Positions 17,783 through 27,736 of a DNA stretch of 64,000 nt are shown here, in pieces. Source of the DNA: Alphaproteobacteria bacterium (GTDB taxonomy: Bacteria; Pseudomonadota; Alphaproteobacteria; Micavibrionales; Micavibrionaceae); the NCBI GenBank assembly GCA_002401965.1, contig NVUR01000024.1, forward strand, positions 1-64,000. The letters are read 5' to 3'. Position 1 is the stretch's first letter. Every line of letters starts with the position of its first letter. The notes under the pieces are model-generated. The model saw only the letters and a program-made list of their open reading frames with translations. It made no database searches and was not told the DNA's origin. The translations under genes were made by a program, and so were the position numbers.

Positions 17783-18505
17783 TTGGTTTTGAAAATATAT
17801 AAAACATTCAAACGTCCCTTTCTTTTAATATCCCTGATATTATTAAATAACCTGATAGCCCCTCTTGCGGCTATCGCAGAAGAATCCATCCCCATTCCGC
17901 CGAAACGCCCCGATGTTCTCAGCGTCTCCCCTGCCTATATAGAAGAGCTGCGCAATCGTGGAAAAAGTCATATCGAAATAAATGCTGAAAAAGCCCCGCC
18001 GCCGCCAATATCAAAAGATAAATTACCGAGCAAAGATATTGAAAGCAAAATTACAAAAATTAACAGCGCTGAACTCATTAATATTCTGGAACCACACACT
18101 CAATCAACCTCATTCATCCCCAAACCAGCATATAAACCATCATTCAATGCACGTATAGAACCTGCCGCGCAGAAAGGCGAACCAGAAACAACCTTGGTCA
18201 GTTTTGCATTGCAACCGGAACAAATATCGCTGGATGAAAATTTGCGCTATTTTCTAGAAAAACACGCTGTTCGTATATTAAGAGAGGATAAAAGCCTTGA
18301 AATTCAAATTCACGCTTACGCGACACCTATTGAGGGTGAAGTCTATAGTGATATAAGAATTTCTCTCGCCCGCGCATTAGAGATCAGAAGTTTCCTAATA
18401 GACAAGAATATTGAAGCTAGCCGTTTGAAATTAACTCCCGTAGGGCGTGATTCTAAAAATAATAATAACAATCGTATTGACCTTATTTTCATCACTAAAG
18501 AATAA
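17783..18505 (+). CDS. OmpA-family periplasmic/peptidoglycan-binding protein
   Basis: 240 residues. A signal peptide (FLLISLILLNNLIAPLAAIAEE) precedes a proline-rich linker (IPIPPKRPDV). The C-terminal third (about 140-238) is an OmpA-C-like domain: FALQPEQISLDENLRYFLEKH, DIRISLARALEIRSFLIDKNIEASRL and the final NRIDLIF. It would tether the envelope to peptidoglycan. There is no membrane barrel. The start is a TTG at 17783 with AAAGGG just upstream; another TTG follows 2 codons later. It lies 18 bases after suhB, likely in the same transcript. Confidence 0.75.
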   Translation: MVLKIYKTFKRPFLLISLILLNNLIAPLAAIAEESIPIPPKRPDVLSVSPAYIEELRNRGKSHIEINAEKAPPPPISKDKLPSKDIESKITKINSAELINILEPHTQSTSFIPKPAYKPSFNARIEPAAQKGEPETTLVSFALQPEQISLDENLRYFLEKHAVRILREDKSLEIQIHAYATPIEGEVYSDIRISLARALEIRSFLIDKNIEASRLKLTPVGRDSKNNNNNRIDLIFITKE

Positions 18506-18574
18506 TCAGGGCTTCTTCAGCACAAGCTGAAACATGGTATGTGGATAAATAAAACATCATAATTCTTGTATTTC

Positions 18575-18601
18575 TTGACTTTTCAACGATCTAAGTATGA
18601 T
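18575..18601 (+). promoter_or_regulatory. Candidate sigma70 promoter upstream of dsbA
   Basis: TTGACT at 18575-18580 and TATGAT at 18596-18601 are separated by 15 bases, slightly short of optimal. It would start transcription about 30 bases before the dsbA ATG at 18636. A short perfect inverted repeat (TTCAGC/GCTGAA) lies upstream at 18516-18531 without a T-run. Confidence 0.35.
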
Positions 18602-18635
18602 ATAGGGCGTTATTTTTAAATTATGGAGTTTTACT

Positions 18636-19451
18636 ATGTCAAAAGACAAAAACCAGTCTAAAGAAACGACTGAAGAAAGCAAAAAATCACCACAAATCAT
18701 CATTATTGCCGTTTTAGTCCTTCTTGCACTCGTTATCGTAGTGGGTTTAGCAAATAACGCAAAAATTACCGCACCAGAAATCACTGAAACTGCGGAAGCT
18801 GTGGAAACAGAACAAGATACAAACGCAGATACGACACAAACAGCGCAAGACACAAACAGCGCAGAAATAGATGGCGCAGAGACAACCACACAAGAAGTAT
18901 CAGCCGATTTTGATTTGAAAAAGGCCTCCACGCCGCGTATTTTAGGTAATCCAGATGCGCCAATCAAAATTTCAGAGCATAGTTCCTTCACATGCGGTGC
19001 CTGTGCGATGTTCCATAAGACCAATTTTAAAATGATAAAAGAAGAATATGTTGATACGGGCAAAGCCTATATCGTGTTTGATGACTTTCCGCGTAATATG
19101 TATGACATCAAAATCGGTGCTGTTGCACGTTGTGTTCCTGAAAGCACCTATTTCAATTTCGTGCAACTTCTGTTTGAAACACAGAAAGATTGGCTGAATG
19201 AAGAATATGTTACATACCTTAAGCAAAATGCAAAATTAGCTGGTGCCAGTGAAGCGCAGATTAATAACTGCCTAGAAAGCACGGAACTTCACGATGCACT
19301 CGCCAAACGTCAAGAAGCCGCAAATAAAGATCACGGTGTAAAATCAACACCAACTTTAGTGATTAATGATAGCGTTATTGTAAATGGTCTTGATCCCTAT
19401 GCGACAATTAAAGCCGCATTAGAAGCAGCCCTCGTTAAACCTGCCGAATAA
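18636..19451 (+). CDS. Membrane-anchored DsbA-family thiol-disulfide protein
   Basis: 271 residues. One N-terminal TM helix (about 20-39) is followed by a long acidic Thr/Glu-rich linker (42-90), then a thioredoxin fold with active-site CGAC at Cys120/Cys123 (FTCGACAMFH) and cis-Pro in KSTPTLVI. It therefore sits in the periplasm tethered to the membrane. The family oxidises or isomerises substrate cysteines; this type precedes smc in many alphaproteobacteria. TGGAG lies 9 bases before the ATG. smc starts 47 bases downstream. Confidence 0.9.
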   Translation: MSKDKNQSKETTEESKKSPQIIIIAVLVLLALVIVVGLANNAKITAPEITETAEAVETEQDTNADTTQTAQDTNSAEIDGAETTTQEVSADFDLKKASTPRILGNPDAPIKISEHSSFTCGACAMFHKTNFKMIKEEYVDTGKAYIVFDDFPRNMYDIKIGAVARCVPESTYFNFVQLLFETQKDWLNEEYVTYLKQNAKLAGASEAQINNCLESTELHDALAKRQEAANKDHGVKSTPTLVINDSVIVNGLDPYATIKAALEAALVKPAE

Positions 19452-19498
19452 TCCAGCAGGTCACACCAGCAGCAGTGAGCAAAGGCATTTGATTATAA

Positions 19499-22400
19499 AT
19501 GATCCAATTCGCAAGCCTTCGGCTAAGTGGTTTTAAATCATTTGTCGATAAGACAGAATTAGAAATCGGACCGGGGTTAAACGGCATTGTTGGCCCCAAT
19601 GGTTGCGGAAAATCGAATCTAGTCGAGGCATTGCGTTGGGTCATGGGTGAAAGCTCTGCAAAGCGTATGCGTGGTTCAGGGATGGAGGATGTTATCTTCG
19701 CCGGCACGGACAGACGGAGTGCGCGCAATTTTGCCGAAGTTTCCCTACTGCTCAATAACACATCCCGCACCGCGCCCACTGCTTATAATAACAATGATGA
19801 TATCGAAGTTATCCGTAAAATCGAACGCGATAAAGGCTCTGGCTATAAAATCAATGGACGCCATGCGCGCGCCCGTGATGTGCAGATGCTCTTCGCCGAC
19901 ACAGTAACAGGTTCGAACTCTCCATCGCTTGTATCGCAGGGGCATGTCACGCGCATGATTAATGCGAAACCACAAGACCGCCGCCTCATTTTGGAAGAAT
20001 CAGCCGGTATCGCGGGGTTATACGCCCGCAGGCACGAGGCGGAATTACGCCTAAAAGCCACCGATACAAACCTCATACGTGTCGATGATATTCTAGGCAG
20101 TATGGAAACCCGCCTGAATGCTTTAAAACGTCAAGCAAGGCAAGCCAGTAAGTACAAGAACCTCAGCGCGCAAATCCGTCAGTTCGAGCTGATCATCACC
20201 TATCTTGAATGGCAAAAAATAATCAGTAAACAAAAAGAAATAACAAAAGCATTCTCAGCTGCGGAAAGCATCGTCGCGGAAAACTTAGGCACAGTGACCC
20301 AGCTGACCAAAACTCAAAACACCCAAATTGAAGAGCTTCCCGCCCTGCGTAAAACCGAGACCGCGCTTTCTGCTAAACTACAAAAACATAAGCTGGATTT
20401 CGAAAGACTGGAAAGCGAAGCCGAACGTCACCTAAATGATCTGCAAGAAACCAAAGCCCAGATGCATCAGACCAATATTGATGCCCAGCATGAAGAAAAA
20501 ACACTGGAAGAAAGCTCAACCCTACTTGAACGCACAGAAGTTGAGCATAAAGACTTGCTGGAAGAACAAAGCAACGATTCACAAACACAACAAACATATC
20601 TAAAAACAAAAGATGATCTGAAGGTCACAGTTATAGAGCTAGAGGAACGCTTCACCGCCCTGAAAGAAAATGCCGCAGAAAGCCGCGCCCGTGAAGAATC
20701 ACTAAACAGCCAAATCAAACGTCACAATACGCAACTGACCACCCTTTCACACCGTAAAGGACGCGCGCAAACAGAAATGGATCTTTTGGTTATCGACGAA
20801 GACAGCCGTAAGAAGATCACCCTGTTAGAGGAAAAAACTGCCACTCTGGAAGAAGAACTCCATGATTTAAAGGGGAAAACAGACAAGGCCCGTCAGGATA
20901 TATCTGAGGCAGACCAAGAAACAGAAACGGCGCGTAACGCTCTATCAGAAATAGAAAAGAAACATGCCGAATTTATTGCCGAAATTTCTGTCTTGGAACA
21001 GTTTTTTCAAAATGATGAGGCTCAGAACTTCCCGCCTATCCTTGATTCCATAATCACCGAACCGGGCTTTGAAAAAGCACTCTCGCGCGCTTTGGGTGAT
21101 TCTCTGATGGCATCCGTTGATGATGACGCACCAACCAATTGGAGAACCTTCGACCATAATATTAAACTGGATACACTTCCCAGTGGTGCGCTACCGCTGC
21201 TTCCGCACATTGATGCCCCTAAAGAACTACACGTCACCTTATCGCAGATCGGCTTTGTGGCAGATCAGGAAACAGGCGCGCGTATATATTCCTCTTTGAA
21301 GGCTGGACAATCTCTGGTGTCTGCCGATGGGTATTATTGGCGTTGGGATGGTTATCACGTACAATCTCACGCAACAGATCGCCACTCCGTACATTTGGAG
21401 CAAAAGAACAAGCTGCTGGAATTGGAAAAACATCGCGGCAAAATTCAAGAATCTCTTGAATCACTACAAGCGACTTTTAATGATGCCCTGTCCAAACAGA
21501 ATACAGCAAAACAGAGCTATGATTCCTTACTATCTGACATTAAAACGACAGAAAGAACGTTGAAGGACCTTCGCCCTGCCCTGCAAAAAATAAAAGATAA
21601 AAACCTCCGCGTTGAGAGCGAGAAAAAACGTTACGAAGATCAGATAAAATCTATTGATGAAGATGTATTATCTATGCAGGAAACCTTGCAAAAAGATAAA
21701 ATATCACTGGATGCCATTATTCAAAGCCAAGATAATGGAACACATAGCGAAGATATTATAGAGCAACTTAAAGAAACGCTGGATCAAGCAAAAGAAGAGC
21801 ATCAAAACGCGGTGCGCGAATATGATATGCTGTCACAGGAACAAAACACCCGTCGCGCCCGTATTCAAGCCATCGCGGATGAGCGTATCTCCCTCAAGAA
21901 CAGAACAATCCGTGCAACAGAGCATTTAAAAACCCTGAAGGGTCGTATTCAGACGCTAACCGAGAAGCTAACCAGCTTAAACAACCAACCGATAAACCTT
22001 GAGAATGGGCATGAGGAAATGCTCACTCTCATCAGTAAAATAGAAGCACAAAAAGCAGACGCAGCAGACCAACTTTGCCGCTGTGAAGAAGACGTTGCCA
22101 CCACCAACAAAGCCCTAAAAGAGGCCGAAACAACCCTGGGTAATGCCAGAGAAGAGCGCGCAGGCAACCAAGCCATGCTCGCCGCTGCGAATGAGCAACT
22201 AAAGGCTTTAGAAACAACAATAGAAGAAAAGTTGGATATCCGCCCGCAAGACTTACTCAACCATGCTGCGGTTGATTTGGTGAAATACCAAACGGATGAT
22301 CTTCCGAAATTAAAGCAAGATAAAGACCAGTTAAACCGCCAACGTGATGCAATTGGCCCCGTTAACTTACGCGCAGAAGATGAATCCAACTCACTTGAAA

Positions 22401-22984
22401 AAGAATTTACAACATTGCTGCATGAAAAGAATGACCTTATCCAAGCGATAGAAGAACTCCGCGGTGCGATTAACAAAATCAATAAAGAAGCCCGCGAACG
22501 CCTAAATATTGCTTTTGATCACGTAAACGCACATTTCCAAAGGTTATTCGTACGATTATTTGACGGCGGTAAAGCACATCTAAAATTGGTTGCATCTGAA
22601 GACCCGCTTGGCGCAGGTCTTGAAATTTTTGCACAACCACCTGGAAAAGCCCTACAATCGTTATCCTTACTTTCTGGTGGTGAACAAACACTGACCTCTA
22701 TTGCGCTTATCTTTGCGATGTTCTTGACCAACCCATCACCGATTTGTGTTCTGGATGAGATTGACGCACCACTTGATGATGCAAACGTGGATCGTGTTTG
22801 TAATTTATTGGATGAAATCGCTGCACGCGGAGAAACACGTTTCCTCGTCATTACCCATCACCGCTTAAGCATGGCGCGCATGGATAGGCTCTATGGTGTC
22901 ACCATGTCTGAAAAAGGTGTGTCGCAACTGGTTTCTGTCGATCTACAGCAATCCTTCGGCTTTGTAGATAAGCAGGTCGCGTAA
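19499..22984 (+). CDS. smc: Chromosome segregation protein SMC
   Basis: 1161 residues with the full SMC layout: N-terminal ATPase with Walker A GPNGCGKSN, Q-loop segment, first coiled coil, globular hinge (about 500-640), second coiled coil and C-terminal ATPase with signature LLSGGEQTLTSIAL and Walker B VLDEIDAPLDDAN. SMC compacts and separates the chromosome with ScpA/ScpB, which are not in this window. The ATG has only a weak upstream GCAAAGGC. It overlaps nothing and ends 3 bases before atpI. Confidence 0.98.
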   Translation: MIQFASLRLSGFKSFVDKTELEIGPGLNGIVGPNGCGKSNLVEALRWVMGESSAKRMRGSGMEDVIFAGTDRRSARNFAEVSLLLNNTSRTAPTAYNNNDDIEVIRKIERDKGSGYKINGRHARARDVQMLFADTVTGSNSPSLVSQGHVTRMINAKPQDRRLILEESAGIAGLYARRHEAELRLKATDTNLIRVDDILGSMETRLNALKRQARQASKYKNLSAQIRQFELIITYLEWQKIISKQKEITKAFSAAESIVAENLGTVTQLTKTQNTQIEELPALRKTETALSAKLQKHKLDFERLESEAERHLNDLQETKAQMHQTNIDAQHEEKTLEESSTLLERTEVEHKDLLEEQSNDSQTQQTYLKTKDDLKVTVIELEERFTALKENAAESRAREESLNSQIKRHNTQLTTLSHRKGRAQTEMDLLVIDEDSRKKITLLEEKTATLEEELHDLKGKTDKARQDISEADQETETARNALSEIEKKHAEFIAEISVLEQFFQNDEAQNFPPILDSIITEPGFEKALSRALGDSLMASVDDDAPTNWRTFDHNIKLDTLPSGALPLLPHIDAPKELHVTLSQIGFVADQETGARIYSSLKAGQSLVSADGYYWRWDGYHVQSHATDRHSVHLEQKNKLLELEKHRGKIQESLESLQATFNDALSKQNTAKQSYDSLLSDIKTTERTLKDLRPALQKIKDKNLRVESEKKRYEDQIKSIDEDVLSMQETLQKDKISLDAIIQSQDNGTHSEDIIEQLKETLDQAKEEHQNAVREYDMLSQEQNTRRARIQAIADERISLKNRTIRATEHLKTLKGRIQTLTEKLTSLNNQPINLENGHEEMLTLISKIEAQKADAADQLCRCEEDVATTNKALKEAETTLGNAREERAGNQAMLAAANEQLKALETTIEEKLDIRPQDLLNHAAVDLVKYQTDDLPKLKQDKDQLNRQRDAIGPVNLRAEDESNSLEKEFTTLLHEKNDLIQAIEELRGAINKINKEARERLNIAFDHVNAHFQRLFVRLFDGGKAHLKLVASEDPLGAGLEIFAQPPGKALQSLSLLSGGEQTLTSIALIFAMFLTNPSPICVLDEIDAPLDDANVDRVCNLLDEIAARGETRFLVITHHRLSMARMDRLYGVTMSEKGVSQLVSVDLQQSFGFVDKQVA

Positions 22985-22987
22985 ACC

Positions 22988-23308
22988 ATGCCCATTCCAA
23001 AAGATACTCAAGAAAAGATGGATGAGCTGGATCAGCGGATCAAAGAAGCCCGTCAAGACCAGAAAGAAATCGATGACGCCTATAACCCAAGCGATGAAGA
23101 GCAATCACCCGATGCCGAAAGAAGCGCAAGAGCAGGCTCTGAATTTCTGTCTACGGTCATTGCAGGCGCGTTCTTTGGCTATGGAATAGATTGGTATTTC
23201 AGCTCAACACCTTTGGCGATGATTCTCTTTATTCTTCTTGGGTTTATTAGTGGTGTTATGCGCGCAAATGCAGCAATGAAAAGAAACTCTGAAGAAAACG
23301 AAGAATAG
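22988..23308 (+). CDS. atpI: F0F1 ATP synthase assembly protein AtpI
   Basis: 106 residues: a charged N-terminal half (heptad-like EKMDELDQRIKEARQDQKEIDD) and two TM helices (FLSTVIAGAFFGYGIDWYF and LAMILFILLGFISGVMRAN). This matches alphaproteobacterial AtpI, thought to help c-ring assembly or magnesium supply. It begins 3 bases after smc and heads the F0 genes, so it may be transcribed with smc. Confidence 0.88.
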   Translation: MPIPKDTQEKMDELDQRIKEARQDQKEIDDAYNPSDEEQSPDAERSARAGSEFLSTVIAGAFFGYGIDWYFSSTPLAMILFILLGFISGVMRANAAMKRNSEENEE

Positions 23309-23395
23309 AGTCTAAACGCCATTGCTTATGTGAAAAAAATAGGCTACAAACGTGAAAATTTTCAAATGCGTACCGTATCTTCTGGAGAATAAAAC

Positions 23396-24151
23396 GTGGC
23401 AAGTCCAATTCATCAATTCGTTGTAACGCCTATTGCGCCATCCGCACAAATGGAGATCAACGGGATCGATATTTCCTTTACCAATTCATCTTTTTCAATG
23501 ATGATTGCGGCATTTATTTGCGTGCTTCTTCTTACTCTGGCATCACGTCGCGGTGATATGATTCCCGGTCGCTGGCAAATGTTTGGCGAAGTTCTGTATG
23601 AATTCGTTAGTAAAATGGTACAAGAGAACATCGGAAAAGATGGTCGTCAGTATTTTCCGTTTATCTTTACTATATTTATATTCATCCTGACGGGTAATCT
23701 TTTGGGGCTATTCCCTCATGCATTTACTTACACATCACATTTAATTGTAACGGGTGTTTTGTCTCTCATGGTTTTCTTTATGGTTATTGCCTTTGGCTTA
23801 TATAATCATGGCTTAAAATTCTTTTCACTTTTTCTACCGCCAAACGTACCGTGGTGGCTTGTTGGGTTTATTATTCCAATTGAAATTATTTCGTTTTTTG
23901 TACGCCCGATCACACACTCCGTAAGACTTTGCGCGAATATGATGGCAGGACACCTTATCTTGAAAGTGGTTGTCAGCTTCTCTGTCGCCGCAGCAAGCAT
24001 GGGTGTCGCGTGGGCGGCTCTGGGCATATTCCCAGTACTAATTAATGTTGGCCTGTTAATGTTCGAGCTGTTAGTTGCTTGCATTCAGGCTTACGTTTTT
24101 GCAATTTTATCATGTGTTTATCTCAAAGATAGTGTTGATCTTCACCACTAA
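23396..24151 (+). CDS. atpB: F0 ATP synthase subunit a
   Basis: 251 residues, multiple TM helices. The essential arginine is in THSVRLCANMMAGH (subunit a helix that faces the c-ring) and the C-terminal ELLVACIQAYVFAILSCVYL is typical. Forms one half-channel pair for protons. GTG start at 23396 with CTGGAG 9 bases upstream. In alphaproteobacteria this gene follows atpI in a F0 operon apart from the F1 genes, as here. Confidence 0.97.
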   Translation: MASPIHQFVVTPIAPSAQMEINGIDISFTNSSFSMMIAAFICVLLLTLASRRGDMIPGRWQMFGEVLYEFVSKMVQENIGKDGRQYFPFIFTIFIFILTGNLLGLFPHAFTYTSHLIVTGVLSLMVFFMVIAFGLYNHGLKFFSLFLPPNVPWWLVGFIIPIEIISFFVRPITHSVRLCANMMAGHLILKVVVSFSVAAASMGVAWAALGIFPVLINVGLLMFELLVACIQAYVFAILSCVYLKDSVDLHH

Positions 24152-24217
24152 ACCTGTATGATCGCACCGATAAAAAATGGGCTTTTTTATTAACGACTGA
24201 ACTAAAGGAAAAAAATT

Positions 24218-24442
24218 ATGGAAGTAGAAGCTGCAAAACTTATTGCTGGAGCATTGGTTGTATTACCTGCATTTGGCGCGGCACTTGGCTTGGGTATGTA
24301 TTTCGCATCATACAACAACGCTATTGCACGTAACCCTGAAACAAAGAAGCTATTGGATGAGAAGTTCTTCTTGATCCTCGCATTCATCGAAGCACTTGGT
24401 ATTATTCCAATTGGTGTTGGTGCGGCTTTGCTGTTCGGTTAA
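24218..24442 (+). CDS. atpE: F0 ATP synthase subunit c
   Basis: 74 residues, two-helix hairpin. The ion-binding carboxylate is Glu58 in LAFIEALGI, and the polar loop is IARNPETKK. The helix 1 glycine pattern is reduced to GAALGLG compared with the usual GxGxGxG. There is no Gln or Ser/Thr pattern of Na+-type c subunits, so proton coupling is likely. A clear AAGGAAA precedes the ATG. Confidence 0.95.
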   Translation: MEVEAAKLIAGALVVLPAFGAALGLGMYFASYNNAIARNPETKKLLDEKFFLILAFIEALGIIPIGVGAALLFG

Positions 24443-24494
24443 TATTTGCGATCCGTATCGTAAACATATTACAACTATACATTCAGGAAGACCG

Positions 24495-25106
24495 ATGATA
24501 AAGAAACTGGCTGTTTCCAGCTTTTTAACGCTTACTTACGCTACGCAATCTTTTGCGAGTGGTGACGAACATGCACCTATGCATCACGATGCTGGGCATG
24601 CAGAATCTTCTGGCGGTCTTCCTCAACTTGATCCCTCTTCTTTTACGGGACAAACATTCTGGCTTATCATATTTTTTGTGATCGTCTATCTTATATTTTC
24701 ACGCAAATCGCTGCCTGATATTTCACGTACAGTGGAAAACCGCGCAGAACGTATAAAAAATGATCTGGACTCTGCTGATCGTTTGAAAAACGAAGTCACA
24801 TCCGTGCAAGACACTTACGAAGAAAGTCTAAAGAAAGCACGTGAAGAATCTTCCTTACTATTCCAGAAGATAGAAGATGATCTTAAAGTAAAATCTGAAG
24901 ATAACACCAAGAAATTTCAAGACTACTCTGCCGATAAAATCGCTGAGCTTGAAGAAAATATTAATAAAGCACGCGATGCCGCAATGGAAGATATGAGCGA
25001 AATCGCCGTAGATGTCGCAACAGATGCTGCAGAGAAAATTATAGGTGTCCGCGCAGATGCCAAAAGCGCAAGAGCCGTCGTAAATTCACTGAACAAAGCG
25101 GCTTAG
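24495..25106 (+). CDS. atpF': F0 ATP synthase subunit b'
   Basis: 203 residues. It has a signal-like N-terminus (MIKKLAVSSFLTLTYATQSFAS), a His-rich segment (HAPMHHDAGHA), one TM helix (FWLIIFFVIVYLIFS) and a long charged coiled coil. The b' form occurs in alphaproteobacteria and photosynthetic bacteria, forming a heterodimeric peripheral stalk with b. The ATG at 24495 has CAGGAAG upstream; the longer frame runs into atpE and is not the gene. It is followed 11 bases later by atpF. Confidence 0.9.
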   Translation: MIKKLAVSSFLTLTYATQSFASGDEHAPMHHDAGHAESSGGLPQLDPSSFTGQTFWLIIFFVIVYLIFSRKSLPDISRTVENRAERIKNDLDSADRLKNEVTSVQDTYEESLKKAREESSLLFQKIEDDLKVKSEDNTKKFQDYSADKIAELEENINKARDAAMEDMSEIAVDVATDAAEKIIGVRADAKSARAVVNSLNKAA

Positions 25107-25117
25107 GAGATTTTTAA

Positions 25118-25618
25118 ATGGAATTTTTAACTGAATTACTGGCTGATGGTTATACGTGGTATACATTATCCTTCTTAATTTTTGCCGCTATTATTATCAA
25201 AGTCGCCTCCCCTATCATTACAAGTGGGCTCGACTCCCGTATCGAGGATATCAAGAAGGACCTTGCGGAGGCAGAAAACTTGCGCGTTGAAGCACAAGAA
25301 ATGCTGGCACAATATCAACGTAAACACCGTGACGCCGTACAAGAATCCGAAAAAATCATTAAAACAGCACGCGATAACGCAGAGCAATTCAAGGCACAAG
25401 CAGAGGCAGACCTTGATGAAATCATGGCACGCCGTGAACAACAGCTTGAAAGCCGCCTACAGCGCATGGAACAAAACGCGATTAGTGAAATTCAAGCCTA
25501 CGCAGCAGACCTTGCGATGAACGCCGCAACACAAATTATTATTGATAAACTTGATAAGAAAACAAATTCAAAACTTGTTGGGCAATCAATTGAGAATATT
25601 GAAGCGAACATTCACTAA
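25118..25618 (+). CDS. atpF: F0 ATP synthase subunit b
   Basis: 166 residues. One N-terminal TM helix (YTWYTLSFLIFAAIIIKVA) and a long amphipathic helix rich in Glu, Gln, Arg and Ala form the peripheral stalk. The Arg in SRIEDIKKDLAEAE is typical of the family. It ends the F0 operon (atpI, B, E, F', F). TTAGGAG lies before the ATG. No F1 genes follow. Confidence 0.92.
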   Translation: MEFLTELLADGYTWYTLSFLIFAAIIIKVASPIITSGLDSRIEDIKKDLAEAENLRVEAQEMLAQYQRKHRDAVQESEKIIKTARDNAEQFKAQAEADLDEIMARREQQLESRLQRMEQNAISEIQAYAADLAMNAATQIIIDKLDKKTNSKLVGQSIENIEANIH

Positions 25619-25735
25619 ACGCTCAATAACGATAATATCCCGCAGATACGTTTCACGCCCCTTTACCTGTTCCATTCAAACAGTGTAGACTTCCGTCTGA
25701 TATTATTTAAACATTTGTAAATTAAGGTGCGCGCC

Positions 25736-27016
25736 ATGTCCAAAGTACATGCAATAACACAATCTCCCGAAGATATCGTTTCTGCACTTGGTGTCGAAGC
25801 CAAAAAAGCTGCTGCCACCCTTGTACAAACACCAACAGACACCATAAATAATGTCCTTACGGGATTGGCCGATGCGCTGCGTCAAAATGCAGAGGCGATC
25901 CTGAGCGAAAACCAGAAAGATTTAGATTCCGCCCGTGAACGCGGTCTGACCGATGCGATGATAGATCGCCTTGCACTTGATGAACAACGCATTGAAGGAA
26001 TGGCACAAAGCGTAGAAACAGTAAGACAGCTTGATGATCCTACAGAGAAAATTCTGTGGGAAGAAAATCGCCCGAACGGTTTAAAAATTCAACGCATATC
26101 CTGCCCTATCGGTGTATTCGGCATGATTTACGAATCTCGCCCGAATGTCACGATTGATGCCTCTATCCTGTGCCTAAAATCACACAACGCAGTTATTCTG
26201 CGCGGGGGCTCGGAAAGCCTGCACAGCTCTCTGGCCTTACATAAAATCATCCAAAACACATTGGAATCATTTAACCTGCCGAAGGCTTGTGTTTCCATGA
26301 TCCCGACCAGTGATCGCGCCGCCGTTGGTGCAATGCTGCGCGCGGCGGAGTATATTGATGTGATGATCCCGCGTGGTGGTCATGGTCTGATTGAACGCGT
26401 CATGAACGAAGCGCGAATGCCTGTTTTCGGACATCTCGACGGGCTTTGCCACGTTTATGTCGATAAAAGCGCGGATACAGATATTGCAAAGAACGTAACT
26501 CTGAATGCCAAAATGCGCCGTACTGGTATTTGTGGCGCCATGGAAACATTGCTGTTAGATGAAAATCTGGATAAAACAATCGCCACGGATATCCTCGCTA
26601 ATATTATTGATTCAGGATGTGATATTGTTGGTGACACCACCGTTCAAACGCTTGATAACCGTATAAAACCTGCAACCTCAGACGATTGGACAACCGAATA
26701 TCTGGACGCGAAACTAAGCTGTCGTATGGTCAGTAATATTGAAGAAGCCGTCACCCATATTAACGAAAAGGGCTCTCACCATACGGATTGTATTATCGCG
26801 CAAGATAATCGTGCCGTCGCCTACTTCCAGAAAAACGTCGATAGCGGTATTGTCATGCATAACGCATCCACTCAATTTGCCGATGGCGGTGAATTTGGTA
26901 TGGGCGCGGAAATTGGTATCGCCACGGGTAAAATGCACGCACGTGGTCCCGTTGGACTGCAACAGCTTTGTACCTATAAATACCTCGTACACGGCACTGG
27001 CCAGACAAGGGCTTAA
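25736..27016 (+). CDS. proA: Glutamate-5-semialdehyde dehydrogenase (gamma-glutamyl phosphate reductase)
   Basis: 426 residues. It has the NADP-dependent aldehyde dehydrogenase fold with the catalytic Cys in RRTGICGAMETLL and the signatures FGMIYESRPNVTID and GMGAEIGIATGKMHARGPVG. It makes glutamate-5-semialdehyde in proline synthesis. I chose ATG 25736 with TAAGG 9 bases upstream; GTG 25727 would add 3 residues. It is followed 20 bases later by nadD, a common alphaproteobacterial arrangement (obg-proB-proA-nadD). proB is not in this window. Confidence 0.97.
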   Translation: MSKVHAITQSPEDIVSALGVEAKKAAATLVQTPTDTINNVLTGLADALRQNAEAILSENQKDLDSARERGLTDAMIDRLALDEQRIEGMAQSVETVRQLDDPTEKILWEENRPNGLKIQRISCPIGVFGMIYESRPNVTIDASILCLKSHNAVILRGGSESLHSSLALHKIIQNTLESFNLPKACVSMIPTSDRAAVGAMLRAAEYIDVMIPRGGHGLIERVMNEARMPVFGHLDGLCHVYVDKSADTDIAKNVTLNAKMRRTGICGAMETLLLDENLDKTIATDILANIIDSGCDIVGDTTVQTLDNRIKPATSDDWTTEYLDAKLSCRMVSNIEEAVTHINEKGSHHTDCIIAQDNRAVAYFQKNVDSGIVMHNASTQFADGGEFGMGAEIGIATGKMHARGPVGLQQLCTYKYLVHGTGQTRA

Positions 27017-27036
27017 CCCCCTTTAAAAGAAACAAC

Positions 27037-27666
27037 ATGCCCATTTTCTCGAACCCTCAAATTTTGAACTCCGCGCGTTGGAAAAATATGCGCGTTGGAA
27101 TTTTGGGCGGATCATTTAACCCCCCGCATGAGGGACATGTTCATATATCGAAAATGTTACTGAGATCTTTTAAGCTGGATGCAATTTGGTGGCTGGTTAC
27201 GCCGCAAAACCCTCTAAAACCCGCAAACGGTATGCTCCTCCTGTCTGAGCGCGTTGCACTATCACGCAAAATAAACGACCATCCCAAAATTATTGTGACA
27301 GGTATGGAGGAAGAATTTCAAACAACATATAGCTATGCCTCAATCAAAAAACTAAAAACATATTACCCCCATACACATTTCGCATGGATAACCGGTATGG
27401 ATAACGCACATAATTTCCATCTATGGAATAACTGGAAAGAGATTCTGGGCGAAATTTGTATGATCCACGTAACACGCCACCCCCCTGTTAAGCTGGTTAG
27501 GCAATGCCCCGTCCGCATGCTCGCCACACAAAAACATATTATTCTGGATCGCGGCGGGTATTGGCCGCTTGATGCTAATACGACATATTGGCTGTTACAG
27601 AAGAAAATGGTCAATATCTCATCCACAGAAATACGCAACAGAAATACTTTAAAAACAACATCTTGA
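27037..27666 (+). CDS. nadD: Nicotinate-nucleotide adenylyltransferase NadD
   Basis: 209 residues. The nucleotidyltransferase motif GGSFNPPHEGHVHIS and C-terminal SSTEIR are present. It makes nicotinic acid adenine dinucleotide in NAD synthesis. The N-terminal 17 residues precede the core start MRVGILGG, which is also a possible start at Met18 (27088). It lies 20 bases after proA and upstream of a terminator/sRNA-like region before rsfS. Confidence 0.95.
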   Translation: MPIFSNPQILNSARWKNMRVGILGGSFNPPHEGHVHISKMLLRSFKLDAIWWLVTPQNPLKPANGMLLLSERVALSRKINDHPKIIVTGMEEEFQTTYSYASIKKLKTYYPHTHFAWITGMDNAHNFHLWNNWKEILGEICMIHVTRHPPVKLVRQCPVRMLATQKHIILDRGGYWPLDANTTYWLLQKKMVNISSTEIRNRNTLKTTS

Positions 27667-27700
27667 TACACCATGAAACATCGTAAAAATCAAAATAACA

Positions 27701-27729
27701 TTGCATGAATGCGGCAAAGCGCATATAAT
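27701..27729 (+). promoter_or_regulatory. Strong-looking sigma70 promoter
   Basis: TTGCAT at 27701-27706 and an exact TATAAT at 27724-27729 are separated by 17 bases. Transcription would start near 27736-27738, ahead of a non-coding stretch that ends at a good terminator, not ahead of an ORF. Confidence 0.6.
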
Positions 27730-27736
27730 AAAACTA

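Noticed and set aside
18516-18531. TTCAGC/GCTGAA inverted repeat as terminator
   Set aside because: It has no T-run and the stem is short.
19905-19930. ggttcgaactct segment resembling a tRNA T-arm
   Set aside because: It lies within the smc coding frame and no acceptor stem or anticodon arm could be built around it.
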